This document shows positions 33,688 through 41,803 of a stretch of DNA of 64,000 nt, piece after piece (position 1 is the first letter of the stretch; every line of letters starts with the position of its first letter). This stretch comes from Novosphingobium sp. BW1 (GTDB lineage: Bacteria > Pseudomonadota > Alphaproteobacteria > Sphingomonadales > Sphingomonadaceae), in contig NZ_VIRF01000089.1 in NCBI RefSeq assembly GCF_008107685.1, positions 86,353 to 150,352 on the forward strand. Reading direction: 5' to 3'. The translations under genes were made by a program, and so were the position numbers. The notes below the pieces were generated by a model. That model saw only the letters and a program-made list of their open reading frames with translations, was not told the DNA's origin and ran no database searches.

Positions 33688-34950
33688 TCAGAAGCTGTCC
33701 CGGTCGAGCTCGGGAAGGTCGAGCGCGTCGCACAGGACCGCGCGCGCGGCGATGCACTGGGCCCAGAGCTCGGCGCTCGCGAGGTCTGCAGGCGCAATCG
33801 TCTCGGGCCAGTGGGCCTCGACCACGGCGGCGATGGCGTCGAGCTTCTCGGGCGTTGCGAGAAAACGCGGATCGACACGGGCCGGATCGGCGACCACGCG
33901 CAGGCGCAGGCAGGCAGGCCCTCCTCCGTTGGCCATGGATTCGCGAAGGTCATGCACGAAGAGCTGGCGGATCGGTCCGTTGCCCGCGACATCGGTCTCC
34001 AACCAGTTCCAGACTGCAGGCGTCTCGCGCGCTTCGCCGGGCAGCACCAGCGCCATTTCGTCCGAGGGCAGCGTCACCAACTGGGCGTTGAACAGGTACG
34101 AGGTGATTGCATCGGCGAGGCTGACCGCGTGGGCGGGTACTTCGACAATCTCGATCTCAGGCAGTTTGGCACGTAGCTCGGAATAGAGTGCGTCCTTGTC
34201 GGCAAAAGCCTGCTCGTGCGTGAAGAGGACACGCTCGTTGGCAACCGCGACGACATCGTTGTGAAAGGCTCCGGCCGCAATGGCCTCGGGCGACTGGCGC
34301 GCGAAGACAGTGCGGGCGGGATCGAGCCCGTGGCGTCGTGCGATGGCCTCGCCCGCCTCACGGTGCTGGCGCGCGGGGAAAGGGCCGCCGGTTTGGCCGT
34401 AAACAAAGACCTCGGTGCCCGGCGCATCATGGCGTGTACACAGGCGCATGTGGTTCGCCGCGCCCTCGTCGCCGAACGGTGCCGGGACGGGCGCGTGCAC
34501 GGCAAACGCCTCTTCGTCCGCGAAGGCGAGGAGGAGCTGGGCGAGCGTCTCGCGCCATTCATGGCTGCGGTGGGGCATGGTGACCAGATTGGCAACCGTG
34601 ATGTGGCACCGTCCATCGGCGCAATCGGCGCCCGGACTGACCGTACCCGCGTTCGCCGCCCACATCGAGGAGGCGGAAAGCGCGTTCGCGCGCAGCGCGG
34701 GACTGGCCGCTTCGATTTTCGTGCCCAGCTGCTTCAGCCAGCCTTCGTCGGGTCGGCGCTGGGGCAGAAACAGGCCCTGGTGCAAGCCGCGTTCGAGGTT
34801 CGCGCGCATCTTGGCAATGCCCTGGAGGGCTGCTTCGCGTGGGCGCGCAATCTTGCCGGTGTTCTTCGCCGAGGCGAGATTGCCCAGGCTTAGGCCAGCG
34901 TAGTTGTGGCTGGGGCCGACGATGCCGTCGAAGTTGATTTCGGTGATCAT
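33688..34950 (-). CDS. astB: N-succinylarginine dihydrolase
   Basis: Second step of the arginine succinyltransferase pathway: N2-succinylarginine to N2-succinylornithine, 2 NH3 and CO2. The 420-residue guanidine-modifying enzyme begins EINFDGIVGPSHNYAGLSLGN and shows NAGTVSP, FHNDVVAVANERVLF (catalytic His region) and the active-site Cys in GGGPACLRLRV near residue 365. Somewhat shorter than the 447-residue E. coli enzyme. It follows astA with a 14-nt gap on the same strand. Confidence 0.95.
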   Translation of the reverse strand: MITEINFDGIVGPSHNYAGLSLGNLASAKNTGKIARPREAALQGIAKMRANLERGLHQGLFLPQRRPDEGWLKQLGTKIEAASPALRANALSASSMWAANAGTVSPGADCADGRCHITVANLVTMPHRSHEWRETLAQLLLAFADEEAFAVHAPVPAPFGDEGAANHMRLCTRHDAPGTEVFVYGQTGGPFPARQHREAGEAIARRHGLDPARTVFARQSPEAIAAGAFHNDVVAVANERVLFTHEQAFADKDALYSELRAKLPEIEIVEVPAHAVSLADAITSYLFNAQLVTLPSDEMALVLPGEARETPAVWNWLETDVAGNGPIRQLFVHDLRESMANGGGPACLRLRVVADPARVDPRFLATPEKLDAIAAVVEAHWPETIAPADLASAELWAQCIAARAVLCDALDLPELDRDSF

Positions 34951-34964
34951 GCTGGGTTGCTTTC

Positions 34965-35987
34965 TCAGACAGGCGCGATGGTGACGATGTCGCCGGGGGC
35001 GACCTGCAGGAGCGCGGCGCTTTCCTCATCGAGCGTGATCGCGCCGCTGCCAGCTTCGTCAACCTGCGCAAGGCAGGCCCGGAAGTCAGCGAGCTTGCCG
35101 TACGAGACGATGTGGCTGGGCGGGTCCTCGCTGGCAATACAGAGACTGGCGATGCGCACGTCCTGGGCGCTCTGGATGGTGCGGATGCGGTCGGTCTCGG
35201 CCATCATCGAGGGGCCGCCGTCGAAGATGTCGACATAGTTCTGGAAGGCGAAGCCCTCGCTCTCCAGCATGCGCTTGGCGGGGCGCCCGGAATAGTGCGG
35301 TTGGCCCATGACCTGCCGCGCGGCCTCGGAGAGGAGCGCGGTGTAGATAGGGTGCTTGGGCATGAGATCGGCGATGAACTGGTGGCCGTGGCGGGCATTG
35401 AACTCGTCCGCGTCGCGAAAGGACATGTCGAAGAAACGCCCGGCCAGCCCGTCCCAGAAGGGCGAGTTGCCCGCATCGTCGATAGCGCCGCGCAGTTCCG
35501 CCAGTGTGCGGTCGGCGAAGCGCGCGCGGTGGCCGCGCATGAACAGATAGCGGCTGCGCGCGAGCAGTTTGCCCACTCCGCTGGCGCGTTCGCCGGCATC
35601 GAGGAACAGGCCGCCCACCTCGCTCGATCCGTCCAGGTCGGTGCACAGCGTCAGCATCTCGGCGCGGAAGGTGCGGTCCAGCTCCTTGGAGTGCTGGGTG
35701 ATGCGCCCGATTCGGTAGGAGTAGAAGGGGTACTTGATGCCCACCTGCGAGAAGATCTGGCAGGTCCCGGCAATGCGCCTGGTCTCGGTGTTCTCGAGAA
35801 TGAAGAGGAAGAGATCGTCGCCCAGAGCTTCTTCGGTGCGCGCGAAGGAAGCGGCGGCGGTCTCCAGCTTGGTGCGCAGGGTGGGGCGGTCCGGCGGCAG
35901 ATTGGTGAAGCCCCCGCCCGTCGACTTGGCCATGCGGTAGAGCGCTTCGAGATCCTTTTCGCGGGCAGGTCGCAGAAGGAAGGTCAT
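34965..35987 (-). CDS. astA: Arginine N-succinyltransferase
   Basis: First step of the ast pathway: transfers succinyl from succinyl-CoA to arginine. The 340-residue GNAT-type protein shows RPAREKDLEALYRMAKSTGGGFTNLPPD, GTCQIFSQVGIKYPFYSYRIGR, LFLDAGERASGVGKLLARSRYLF (CoA-binding region) and FQNYVDIFDGGPSM. The length is normal. The start overlaps the preceding M20 hydrolase stop by 4 nt. The remaining ast genes (astC, astD, astE) are not in the window, so the later steps must be encoded elsewhere. Confidence 0.96.
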   Translation of the reverse strand: MTFLLRPAREKDLEALYRMAKSTGGGFTNLPPDRPTLRTKLETAAASFARTEEALGDDLFLFILENTETRRIAGTCQIFSQVGIKYPFYSYRIGRITQHSKELDRTFRAEMLTLCTDLDGSSEVGGLFLDAGERASGVGKLLARSRYLFMRGHRARFADRTLAELRGAIDDAGNSPFWDGLAGRFFDMSFRDADEFNARHGHQFIADLMPKHPIYTALLSEAARQVMGQPHYSGRPAKRMLESEGFAFQNYVDIFDGGPSMMAETDRIRTIQSAQDVRIASLCIASEDPPSHIVSYGKLADFRACLAQVDEAGSGAITLDEESAALLQVAPGDIVTIAPV

Positions 35988-37189
35988 GCAGGCAGGCCTT
36001 TGCGGTCAATGCGGTAGAGAACGAGCGCGGTCAGCTGCGCGCGGGGGGCGAGCGAAGAGGCAACCATGAACTCGTCGGGTGAATGGATCGCACCGCCGAG
36101 AACTCCCATGGTGTCCAGGACAGGGACGCCGGTCGCCGCGATGTTGTTGCCATCGCACACCCCGCCTGTGTCCTTCCAGCTCATCGCCTGGCCAAGGTCC
36201 GAGGCGGCCTTCGAGACAACGCCATAGAGCGCGTCGGTGCGCATCGAGATCGGCTTGGGCGGGCGCGAGACGCCGCCGTGGACGTGGATTGCGACTTCGT
36301 GAAGGCGGGTGACCTCGGCAATGGCGGCCTCGACCAACGCTTCGGCGGCTTCGGCCAGTTCGGGCGTGCGCGGGCGCAGATTGACATGGAGGATGGCAAG
36401 ATCGGGCACGGTGTTGTTGGGGCCACCTCCCTCGATCCGGGCGGGGTTCACCGACAAACCATCGCGCCGTCCTGCGGCAAGACGCAGGGCGAGGTCGCTG
36501 GCGGCCAGGATGGCGTTGCGCCCGTCCTCCGGGTTTCGCCCTGCATGGGCCGAGCGGCCATGGATCACTACCGCGTAGTTCCCCGAACCGGGCCGTGCGC
36601 GGGCCATCGAGCCATCGGGAAGCGCGGGCTCGTAGGTAAGGGCAAAGAGCTTGTCCTTCGCGAGCCGGGCAATGAGCGCGTTCGAGGAGAGCGATCCTGT
36701 CTCCTCGTCGGCGTTTATCATCACGTCGTAGCCCAGCGTCGGTTGCGCCTTTTCGTAGGCCAGCAGCCCTTCGAGCATGAGCGCAAGGCCGCCCTTCATG
36801 TCCGCCGTTCCGGGGCCGTGCAGGGTATCCGCATCGAGCCAGTCGCAGGTCTGGAAGGGGTGCTCCCTAGAATAGACCGTGTCCATGTGGCCGGTCAGGA
36901 TAACACGCCGTTCAGCTTGAGGTCGGACCGAGAGGACTAGGTGGCGTCCGTGCGGCTGGGCCTGGGACTTGCCTTCGCTATCGACTTTCTCGACCTCGGT
37001 CGGTTCGACGAGCGAGACCTCGCCCGGCAACTGCGCGAAGGCATCGGCCAGCTTATGCGCCATGGTAGCCAGCCCGTCCAAGTTGGCGGTGCCGCTGTTC
37101 ACGCCCGCCCAATCGAGAGTGCGCGTCTCGATTGGTGCGCGTTCTATGGGCGCAATCAGCGCCTGTTCCTCGTGGGTCAGTCCGGTCAT
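35984..37189 (-). CDS. M20 family metallohydrolase (carboxypeptidase G2-like), first gene of the ast operon
   Basis: A 401-residue zinc hydrolase. Metal ligands and catalytic acids are visible: TGHMDTVY (His and catalytic Asp), GPGTADMKGG (bridging Asp), NADEETGS (catalytic Glu and metal Glu), the dimerisation-domain HGRSAHAGRNPEDGRNA and the closing GAIHSPDEF (His). The ATG at 37189 (MTGLTHEE) is chosen over 37255 because AAAGGA lies upstream. It overlaps astA by 4 nt and so probably supports arginine catabolism, for example by releasing arginine or desuccinylating an intermediate; the substrate is inferred, not shown. Confidence 0.85.
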   Translation of the reverse strand: MTGLTHEEQALIAPIERAPIETRTLDWAGVNSGTANLDGLATMAHKLADAFAQLPGEVSLVEPTEVEKVDSEGKSQAQPHGRHLVLSVRPQAERRVILTGHMDTVYSREHPFQTCDWLDADTLHGPGTADMKGGLALMLEGLLAYEKAQPTLGYDVMINADEETGSLSSNALIARLAKDKLFALTYEPALPDGSMARARPGSGNYAVVIHGRSAHAGRNPEDGRNAILAASDLALRLAAGRRDGLSVNPARIEGGGPNNTVPDLAILHVNLRPRTPELAEAAEALVEAAIAEVTRLHEVAIHVHGGVSRPPKPISMRTDALYGVVSKAASDLGQAMSWKDTGGVCDGNNIAATGVPVLDTMGVLGGAIHSPDEFMVASSLAPRAQLTALVLYRIDRKGLPA

Positions 37190-37286
37190 CCGGCGCGGTC
37201 CTTTCCCTGTTTTATCATTTTTCGAGTACGAAACATAATTATAACGGGAGGGCAAGCGCGGGGTTCCGCCTCAGGTATGGAGGTGA

Positions 37287-40079
37287 CTAGCCATGGGCGC
37301 CGAACTCGTTGGCAATGGCGGTGGTGATGCGAAGGCCCAGCGCATGGCTGCGCTCGATTGGCTGGATGTAGTCCTCATGGATCTGGCCATAGCCGGCCGC
37401 GCTGCCGTCGGGGTATTCGCTGGGCTCGTCGATCTCGAAGTCCTGGATCGAGGGGAAGTGGATCGGGAACGCGCGGCGCAGCTGTGCCAGGGCATCTTCG
37501 GTGCGCAGGGTGAAGACCATCTCCAGCACGTCGTCGCGGCTAATGTCGTTGGCACGGCTGAAAGCCGGGACCATGACCGCGCGCAGGAACATGTGCTTCA
37601 TCAGCGCGATGCGCAGGGCCTGAAGCACACCGAGTGAGCGGCGGGTGTGCTCACGGTCGGGCAGGGGCTGCTCGTCGGGGACAAGGTCCATCAGCTTGTG
37701 CAGCTTCATGGCGTCCACCCTGAGGCGCGAGGCAAGACGGCGAAAGACGCCGGTGCGGTCGTCCTTCGTCAGGTACTCGCCGATCTTGAGGCAGGCATCG
37801 GTGATATACTGTTCATCGCCCCTGTACGGACGGCTGGCCCAGTAGGCGGAGTTGAACAGCTCGCCATAGGCGCCCACCGTCTTGATCGAGGCAATGGAAT
37901 CGGCGGCACGTACAAGGCGCATGATCTGGCGCCCGCGCGCGCTGTCCTTGAGAAGCTCCGCGATCTCCTCGACGTTGCCATCCGCCGCAGTGCCCACGCC
38001 GGCTATCACGTTGACCGGATAGCCCAGTTGCTGGAGGATCGCGTTGTGCGGGATCGCACGGATCTGCCGCAGGTTCATTGTGCGGTCCGAGGGGAGGTCG
38101 GACTGGCGGCGTGACTTGCGGCTGCCGGTATCGTTCAGCATGCCAAGGCCAAAGGCCGTGATTGCGCGGCTGTAGGTGCTGGATTCCAGGTGCGCGTGCT
38201 GAACGCTGCGGATGTTGCGGTAGAAGTCGAGGCTGAGGTCGGTACGCCTGTAGAAGACGTCGGTTTGTGCATCGGCATCCGCGCCCCATAGCGGCCGCTC
38301 GGCCATGCGGGTGAGCGTTGCGAGCGCAAGCTCGTCAGAGCCGAACCACAAGTAGCCATCTCCGCCCTGAAAGGAGACTTCGGGCTCAAGTTTGATCCCG
38401 GCCCGCAGGAAGCGGCGTCGCGCCCAGGGTGACATCTGCCAGTCGAAGCGGTCATCGACGCTGGAGGGATGGCAGCCACGGCCCATCGACTCGCCGCCGG
38501 TGTTGAAGATGAGCGCGGCAACATCGGTCATGGCATTGGCTGCCATGGCTTCGGCAAGACGTCCCTGCAGGCGCTCGATGGCGAGTGCGGCTGGGATCTG
38601 CCCGACGAAGCGGCCCGCGTCGGAAAAGCCGGTCTGGATGCAAACCCGGCCGCGCAGGCGCGCGTAGTCGCGGAAGGCCGGTTCGGCGAGCACGGCGTCG
38701 AGGAAACGGCCGCCGTGTTCGAGCGCGGTCTCGGTCTCGAACAGGGGCGAGACATCGACCATGTCCTCGATCCCGAACTTGCGCGCGAAATAAAGCGCGG
38801 CAAGCACCGTGGTGGGTTGCTCGCACTCGGCCACCAGCATGCGGATCGGGGAATCGGCGTCGATGTGGGCCAGGATCTGCGCCATGGCGAGGAACTGGCG
38901 CACCGCAGTGCTGTTCTCGATCGCGAGGGCCGCGAAGTTGGACTTCACCGGCTTCACCTCGGCCAGCAGTTCGCGCATGCGCATGAGCGCGGCCTGGCTG
39001 GAGAGCGAGAGCTTGCCGTCCGGATCAATGCGGCGGCGTATCGCGTTCTGGAGCTGGGAGGCGTTCACGCGGAAATGGATCCCGCCCATGCTCAGTCCAT
39101 CGGCGCGCATCGCGGCGGCGACAACCAGCAGGTCGCGGGCGGTTTCATGCCCGGCGTGGCGTGCTTCTTCTTCCAGTTCGACGATTATGCCATCGAGGCT
39201 GACGAGCTTGTCGGGGTGGGCGGCCGTGAGCGCGTTGGCAGCCTTGGAGAGCGCGCCGGGATCGGAGAAATCCTCTGTAAAGAGCGTGGCCATCTCGGAA
39301 GTGTGAGTGGCCGAGCGTGCCAAGCGTCCCGCGATTTCGGGTTCGAGGCCCCCAAGGCTGGCCGCATAGCCTTCGAGCCGCATCGCCTTTTCCTGGAGAC
39401 GGTAGCGGATCGAGGTGTTCCACGAGATGTCGGTGCGTCCGTCCATGTCGTAGCCGACCCAGGTGGCAAAGCGCACGGGGCAGGGCTGGAGGCTCTTCCA
39501 GCGCTTGGGCCAGCGAGTCGCGGCGAGGTCGAAGAGGCGTCCGGCAATGCGGTCGCGCGCTTTTTGGCCTCGGGCCAACGCGGCCATCGCCTTGGTGTGC
39601 TCGTAGTCAAGCGTGATGGTGTCGCGGGTCGCCTCGGCGGTGCACACGCTCGCCTGCGAGAAATCGCCATTAGAGGCTGACCCGGCCACGGCCTCGGTCT
39701 GCGCCTGTGTCAGGAGGAAGGTGGGGTGTGCGGTGAAAACGACGTGGCCAGCGGGGCGCTGCCAACGAGCGGCGAAGGCGGTAAAATCGTCTTCGCTGGC
39801 CGCTGCGTCGAGGGCTGTGTCGTTCGCCTCGGGGGCCAGTGTGCCCAGGATCCGGTCGAGCCGGGCGGCGCGGGCGCGAAGGCCCTCGCACTCCATCTCG
39901 GCGACCAGAGCTTCGATGTCGTCAAGCGACATCTCCCCGTTTTCCAGCTTGCGCGAGAGTTCGAGGCCGAGCTGGAAAACGGGGTTGTAGAGCGGCGTCT
40001 GGGCCGTGAGCTTGTGCAGTTCACGAAGGCGGGCGGTGAGGTCGTCGACGGTGGTGAGGGCGGGTCCGGTCATCGTCAT
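37287..40079 (-). CDS. ppc: Divergent phosphoenolpyruvate carboxylase
   Basis: Expected to carboxylate PEP to oxaloacetate for refilling the TCA cycle. The 930-residue protein keeps the length and several landmarks: catalytic His in VVFTAHPT (113-120), VDVSPLFET (441-449) and a helical C-terminal half. Other motifs depart from canonical PEPC. GYDMDGRTD (209-217) replaces the usual GGDRDGNP type, QTGFSDAGRFVG (482-493) lacks the SDSxKDxG lysine, and NTGGESMGRGCHP (526-538) replaces GRGGSxGRGGGP, keeping only the second Arg. The C-terminus is GAHG rather than NTG. It may be a divergent but active enzyme. It follows eda on the same strand. Confidence 0.82.
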   Translation of the reverse strand: MTMTGPALTTVDDLTARLRELHKLTAQTPLYNPVFQLGLELSRKLENGEMSLDDIEALVAEMECEGLRARAARLDRILGTLAPEANDTALDAAASEDDFTAFAARWQRPAGHVVFTAHPTFLLTQAQTEAVAGSASNGDFSQASVCTAEATRDTITLDYEHTKAMAALARGQKARDRIAGRLFDLAATRWPKRWKSLQPCPVRFATWVGYDMDGRTDISWNTSIRYRLQEKAMRLEGYAASLGGLEPEIAGRLARSATHTSEMATLFTEDFSDPGALSKAANALTAAHPDKLVSLDGIIVELEEEARHAGHETARDLLVVAAAMRADGLSMGGIHFRVNASQLQNAIRRRIDPDGKLSLSSQAALMRMRELLAEVKPVKSNFAALAIENSTAVRQFLAMAQILAHIDADSPIRMLVAECEQPTTVLAALYFARKFGIEDMVDVSPLFETETALEHGGRFLDAVLAEPAFRDYARLRGRVCIQTGFSDAGRFVGQIPAALAIERLQGRLAEAMAANAMTDVAALIFNTGGESMGRGCHPSSVDDRFDWQMSPWARRRFLRAGIKLEPEVSFQGGDGYLWFGSDELALATLTRMAERPLWGADADAQTDVFYRRTDLSLDFYRNIRSVQHAHLESSTYSRAITAFGLGMLNDTGSRKSRRQSDLPSDRTMNLRQIRAIPHNAILQQLGYPVNVIAGVGTAADGNVEEIAELLKDSARGRQIMRLVRAADSIASIKTVGAYGELFNSAYWASRPYRGDEQYITDACLKIGEYLTKDDRTGVFRRLASRLRVDAMKLHKLMDLVPDEQPLPDREHTRRSLGVLQALRIALMKHMFLRAVMVPAFSRANDISRDDVLEMVFTLRTEDALAQLRRAFPIHFPSIQDFEIDEPSEYPDGSAAGYGQIHEDYIQPIERSHALGLRITTAIANEFGAHG

Positions 40080-40125
40080 GTCTCCTTCGCGAACTGCAGG
40101 CAGGTGGGGAGGGAAAGGGGGGGGG

Positions 40126-40752
40126 TCAGGCCTTCAGGGCAGCGGCCTCGCGCGCATCGGCCTCGATCTTCGCAACGTCGGGCGCGCCCTGGGGCACCAT
40201 CCAGCTGCCGCCCACGCAAATGACCGCATCGAGCGCGAGCCAGTCGGGCGCGTTGGCGAGCGAGACGCCGCCGGTGGGGCAGAACTTAGCCCCGGCGAGG
40301 GGTGCCGAAATGGCTTTCAGAGCCGGGGGGCCACCTGCGGCCATGGCGGGGAAGAACTTGAGGCGTTCGAAGCCCATGTCGAGCGCGAGCATGACGTCGG
40401 TTGCGTTCGAGGTGCCCGGCAGTAGCGGTGCATCGGCCTTGAGCGCGGCTTCGCCGAGCTGCGGGGTAAGGCCGGGTGAGACGAGGAACTCCGCGCCAGC
40501 ATCGAGCGCCTTTGCCATGTCGGTCGGGTTGAGCACGGTGCCTGCGCCAACGGTCGCGCCGGGCACGGTCGTCATCGCCTTGATGACGTCGAGTGCGCAG
40601 GGCGTGCGCAGCGTGACTTCCAGTGCCGGCAGGCCACCGGCGACGAGCGCCTCGGCAATCGGCACGGCGTGGGCGACATCCTCGATCACGAGGACGGGGA
40701 TGACGGGGGCGAGGCGCATCACGGCCTCGACGCGGGCTGCGTAGTCGGACAT
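40126..40752 (-). CDS. eda: KDPG aldolase (2-dehydro-3-deoxyphosphogluconate aldolase)
   Basis: Last enzyme of the Entner-Doudoroff route: splits KDPG to pyruvate and glyceraldehyde-3-phosphate. The 208-residue class I aldolase has the base Glu in ALEVTLRTP (E45), the Schiff-base Lys in ERLKFFPA (K132), GAGTVLN, FLVSPGL and the phosphate-binding CPTGGVSL. The ATG at 40752 overlaps the glk stop by 1 nt (TGATG), which indicates translational coupling. Only 46 nt separate it from ppc downstream. Confidence 0.96.
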   Translation of the reverse strand: MSDYAARVEAVMRLAPVIPVLVIEDVAHAVPIAEALVAGGLPALEVTLRTPCALDVIKAMTTVPGATVGAGTVLNPTDMAKALDAGAEFLVSPGLTPQLGEAALKADAPLLPGTSNATDVMLALDMGFERLKFFPAMAAGGPPALKAISAPLAGAKFCPTGGVSLANAPDWLALDAVICVGGSWMVPQGAPDVAKIEADAREAAALKA

Positions 40753-41732
40753 CAGGAAAGGTGCTCCCGGACATAGGCTGCGGCGGCTCCGAAGAGGCCG
40801 GGCTGGGGATGGGTGATAAGCTTGACGGGAAGGTTTGCCATGAGGTTGGCAAAGCGCCCCTTGGCGCAAAACTTCTCGGAAAAACCGGACTTGAGGATGG
40901 TCTCGCGGATGCGGTAGCCTAGGCCACCTGCAATGACGACACCGCTGGCCCCCTGGGCAAGGGCGTAATCGCCTGCTGCCGCGCCCAGCGAAAGGCAGAA
41001 GCGGTCCACCGCGGCGGCGGCCAGCGGGTCTTCCTTGGAATCGGAGGTGCCCGCAGTCCAGATCTCGATGTCGGTCTTGTCAACATGCGGGGTCTGCTGC
41101 ATCGCGGCCAGCGTCTCGTAAATATCGACAATGGCTGGCCCTGAGACCACCCGTTCAACCGATACGCGGTTGTGGCGCTTGCGCAGCCGCGCCAGGATCG
41201 CATCATCGATGAGGTCGAGCGGCGAGAAGTCGATGTGCCCGCCCTCGGTTGCCTGGACGTGGTAGCCCTTCGCGCCATCGCGCCAGACATGGGCAACGCC
41301 AAGGCCGGTGCCTGGCCCCAGAACGCTGAGGGTACCGCGCGGTGGCAAGGGCGTGTCAGGACCTGCGAGGTGGACGAATTCGCTTTCTTCGGCGCAGGCA
41401 ACCGCGTGGCCAACCGCTTCGAAATCGTTGACGATGGTGAAACTGGTGGCGCCAAGGCGCTCCTCGATCATGGCCGGGCGGATGATCCAGGGATTGTTGG
41501 TGAACTTGATCACCTCGCCCCCGACCGGGCCGGCCACCGCGAAGGAGACGGCCTTGGGGAGCGTGCCCCCGTTCATCTGGGCAAAGGCCTGCCAGGCAAG
41601 CTGGAAGCTGCCGTGGTCCTTGGTGTGGAGCGTGGCCGGTTCACCCAGCGTGATCGCGCCATCGGCATCGACCGTGGCAATGGCAAAGCGGGCATGGGTT
41701 CCGCCGATATCGACGGAGACAAGCTGGGTCAT
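40752..41732 (-). CDS. glk: Glucokinase
   Basis: Phosphorylates glucose to glucose-6-phosphate, feeding zwf. The 326-residue protein belongs to the bacterial Glk family: SVDIGGTHARFAIA (phosphate 1 loop), AGPVGGEVIKFTNNPWII, catalytic Asp in FTIVNDFEAVGHA, LGPGTGLGVAHV and TEGGHIDFSP. The ATG at 41732 is preceded by GGAGAGAG; longer in-frame starts would run into the edd gene. Third gene of zwf-edd-glk-eda, all on one strand. Confidence 0.95.
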   Translation of the reverse strand: MTQLVSVDIGGTHARFAIATVDADGAITLGEPATLHTKDHGSFQLAWQAFAQMNGGTLPKAVSFAVAGPVGGEVIKFTNNPWIIRPAMIEERLGATSFTIVNDFEAVGHAVACAEESEFVHLAGPDTPLPPRGTLSVLGPGTGLGVAHVWRDGAKGYHVQATEGGHIDFSPLDLIDDAILARLRKRHNRVSVERVVSGPAIVDIYETLAAMQQTPHVDKTDIEIWTAGTSDSKEDPLAAAAVDRFCLSLGAAAGDYALAQGASGVVIAGGLGYRIRETILKSGFSEKFCAKGRFANLMANLPVKLITHPQPGLFGAAAAYVREHLS

Positions 41733-41803
41733 CTCTCTCTCCGATTGCCCGGCCACGCCATTAGTCGGCGTAGCTTCGGGCCGTGCGATCGTCCCGGCCG
41801 CGC

